Source of the DNA: Actinotalea sp. | GTDB lineage: Bacteria; Actinomycetota; Actinomycetes; Actinomycetales; Cellulomonadaceae | Reading direction: 5' to 3' | DNA: 6,527 nucleotides | NCBI GenBank assembly: GCA_014360395.1 | Contig: JACIXM010000529.1 | Span: 1 to 6,527 of the forward strand | Part shown: piece by piece, positions 6,503 to 6,527 of the stretch | Layout: every line of letters begins with the position of its first letter | How positions within the stretch are numbered: the first letter of the stretch is position 1 | Notes under the pieces: model-generated | What the model was told of the DNA's origin: nothing | Databases searched by the model: none | The model's input: the letters and a program-made list of their open reading frames with translations, nothing else | Program-made: the position numbers and the translations under genes

Positions 6503-6527
6503 GGGCGTGGACCATGGGTCCACGCCC
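6503..6527. terminator. Second perfect hairpin at the window edge, possible terminator of a convergent gene
   Basis: GGGCGTGGACC (6503-6513) pairs perfectly with GGTCCACGCCC (6517-6527) over an ATG loop, giving an 11-bp stem that may be longer because it is cut by the window end. It lies 29 bases beyond the first hairpin with no gene between. It could be a backup terminator or the terminator of a neighbour on the minus strand; the flanking sequence needed to choose is missing. Confidence 0.55.

Noticed and set aside
620..6523. A 1,967-codon open frame on the minus strand covering the whole amylopullulanase gene
   Set aside because: It is in codon register with the sense gene, so its stops can arise only from sense TTA, CTA or TCA codons. 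The GC3-rich gene has none after TCA at 620-622, exactly where this frame ends. The translation is Arg/Val/Asp/Gly-rich low complexity with no recognisable domain.

Overview
The window comes from a very GC-rich chromosome with almost exclusively G/C third codon positions. The gene content (an actinobacterial-type malate dehydrogenase end and a giant secreted amylopullulanase) points to a high-GC actinobacterium that degrades starch or glycogen. A Cellulomonas/Cellulosimicrobium/Streptomyces-like lineage is plausible, but genus cannot be fixed from the sequence alone.

Layout: bases 1-305 hold the last 100 codons of malate dehydrogenase (mdh), followed at once by a perfect 13-bp terminator hairpin (318-359). 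Bases 360-589 are a regulatory intergenic region. It contains a cluster of overlapping TTGC/GCAA palindromes (396-431), a candidate promoter (TTGCTG-N18-TACAGT, 505-534) whose spacer carries a further inverted copy of the same operator-like motif (515-529), a palindromic leader (542-564) and a clear Shine-Dalgarno (575-581). Bases 590-6436 are one 1,948-residue secreted enzyme. A perfect 14-bp terminator hairpin (6441-6473) follows it, and a second perfect inverted repeat (6503-6527) runs to the window end.

The large protein is a two-headed GH13 enzyme: signal peptide, X25-like module, GH13 alpha-amylase with its C-terminal beta domain, an Ig/Fn3-like spacer, two more X25-like modules in tandem, pullulanase N2 domain, CBM48, pullulanase-type GH13 and a DUF3372-like C-terminus. 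Both catalytic triads are intact (D423/E458/D528 and D1521/E1558/D1691). The N-terminal head should cut alpha-1,4 bonds and the C-terminal head alpha-1,6 branch points, so one secreted chain can debranch and liquefy starch, glycogen or pullulan. The architecture is a recognised one (Bifidobacterium ApuB and streptomycete amylopullulanases), so I do not see a wholly new system here. The least described part is the promoter: a repeated AACG(G)TTTGCnGCAA motif, suggestive of a LacI-family (MalR-like) maltodextrin-responsive repressor, sits both far upstream and between the -35 and -10 elements. mdh and the amylopullulanase appear to be separate transcription units.
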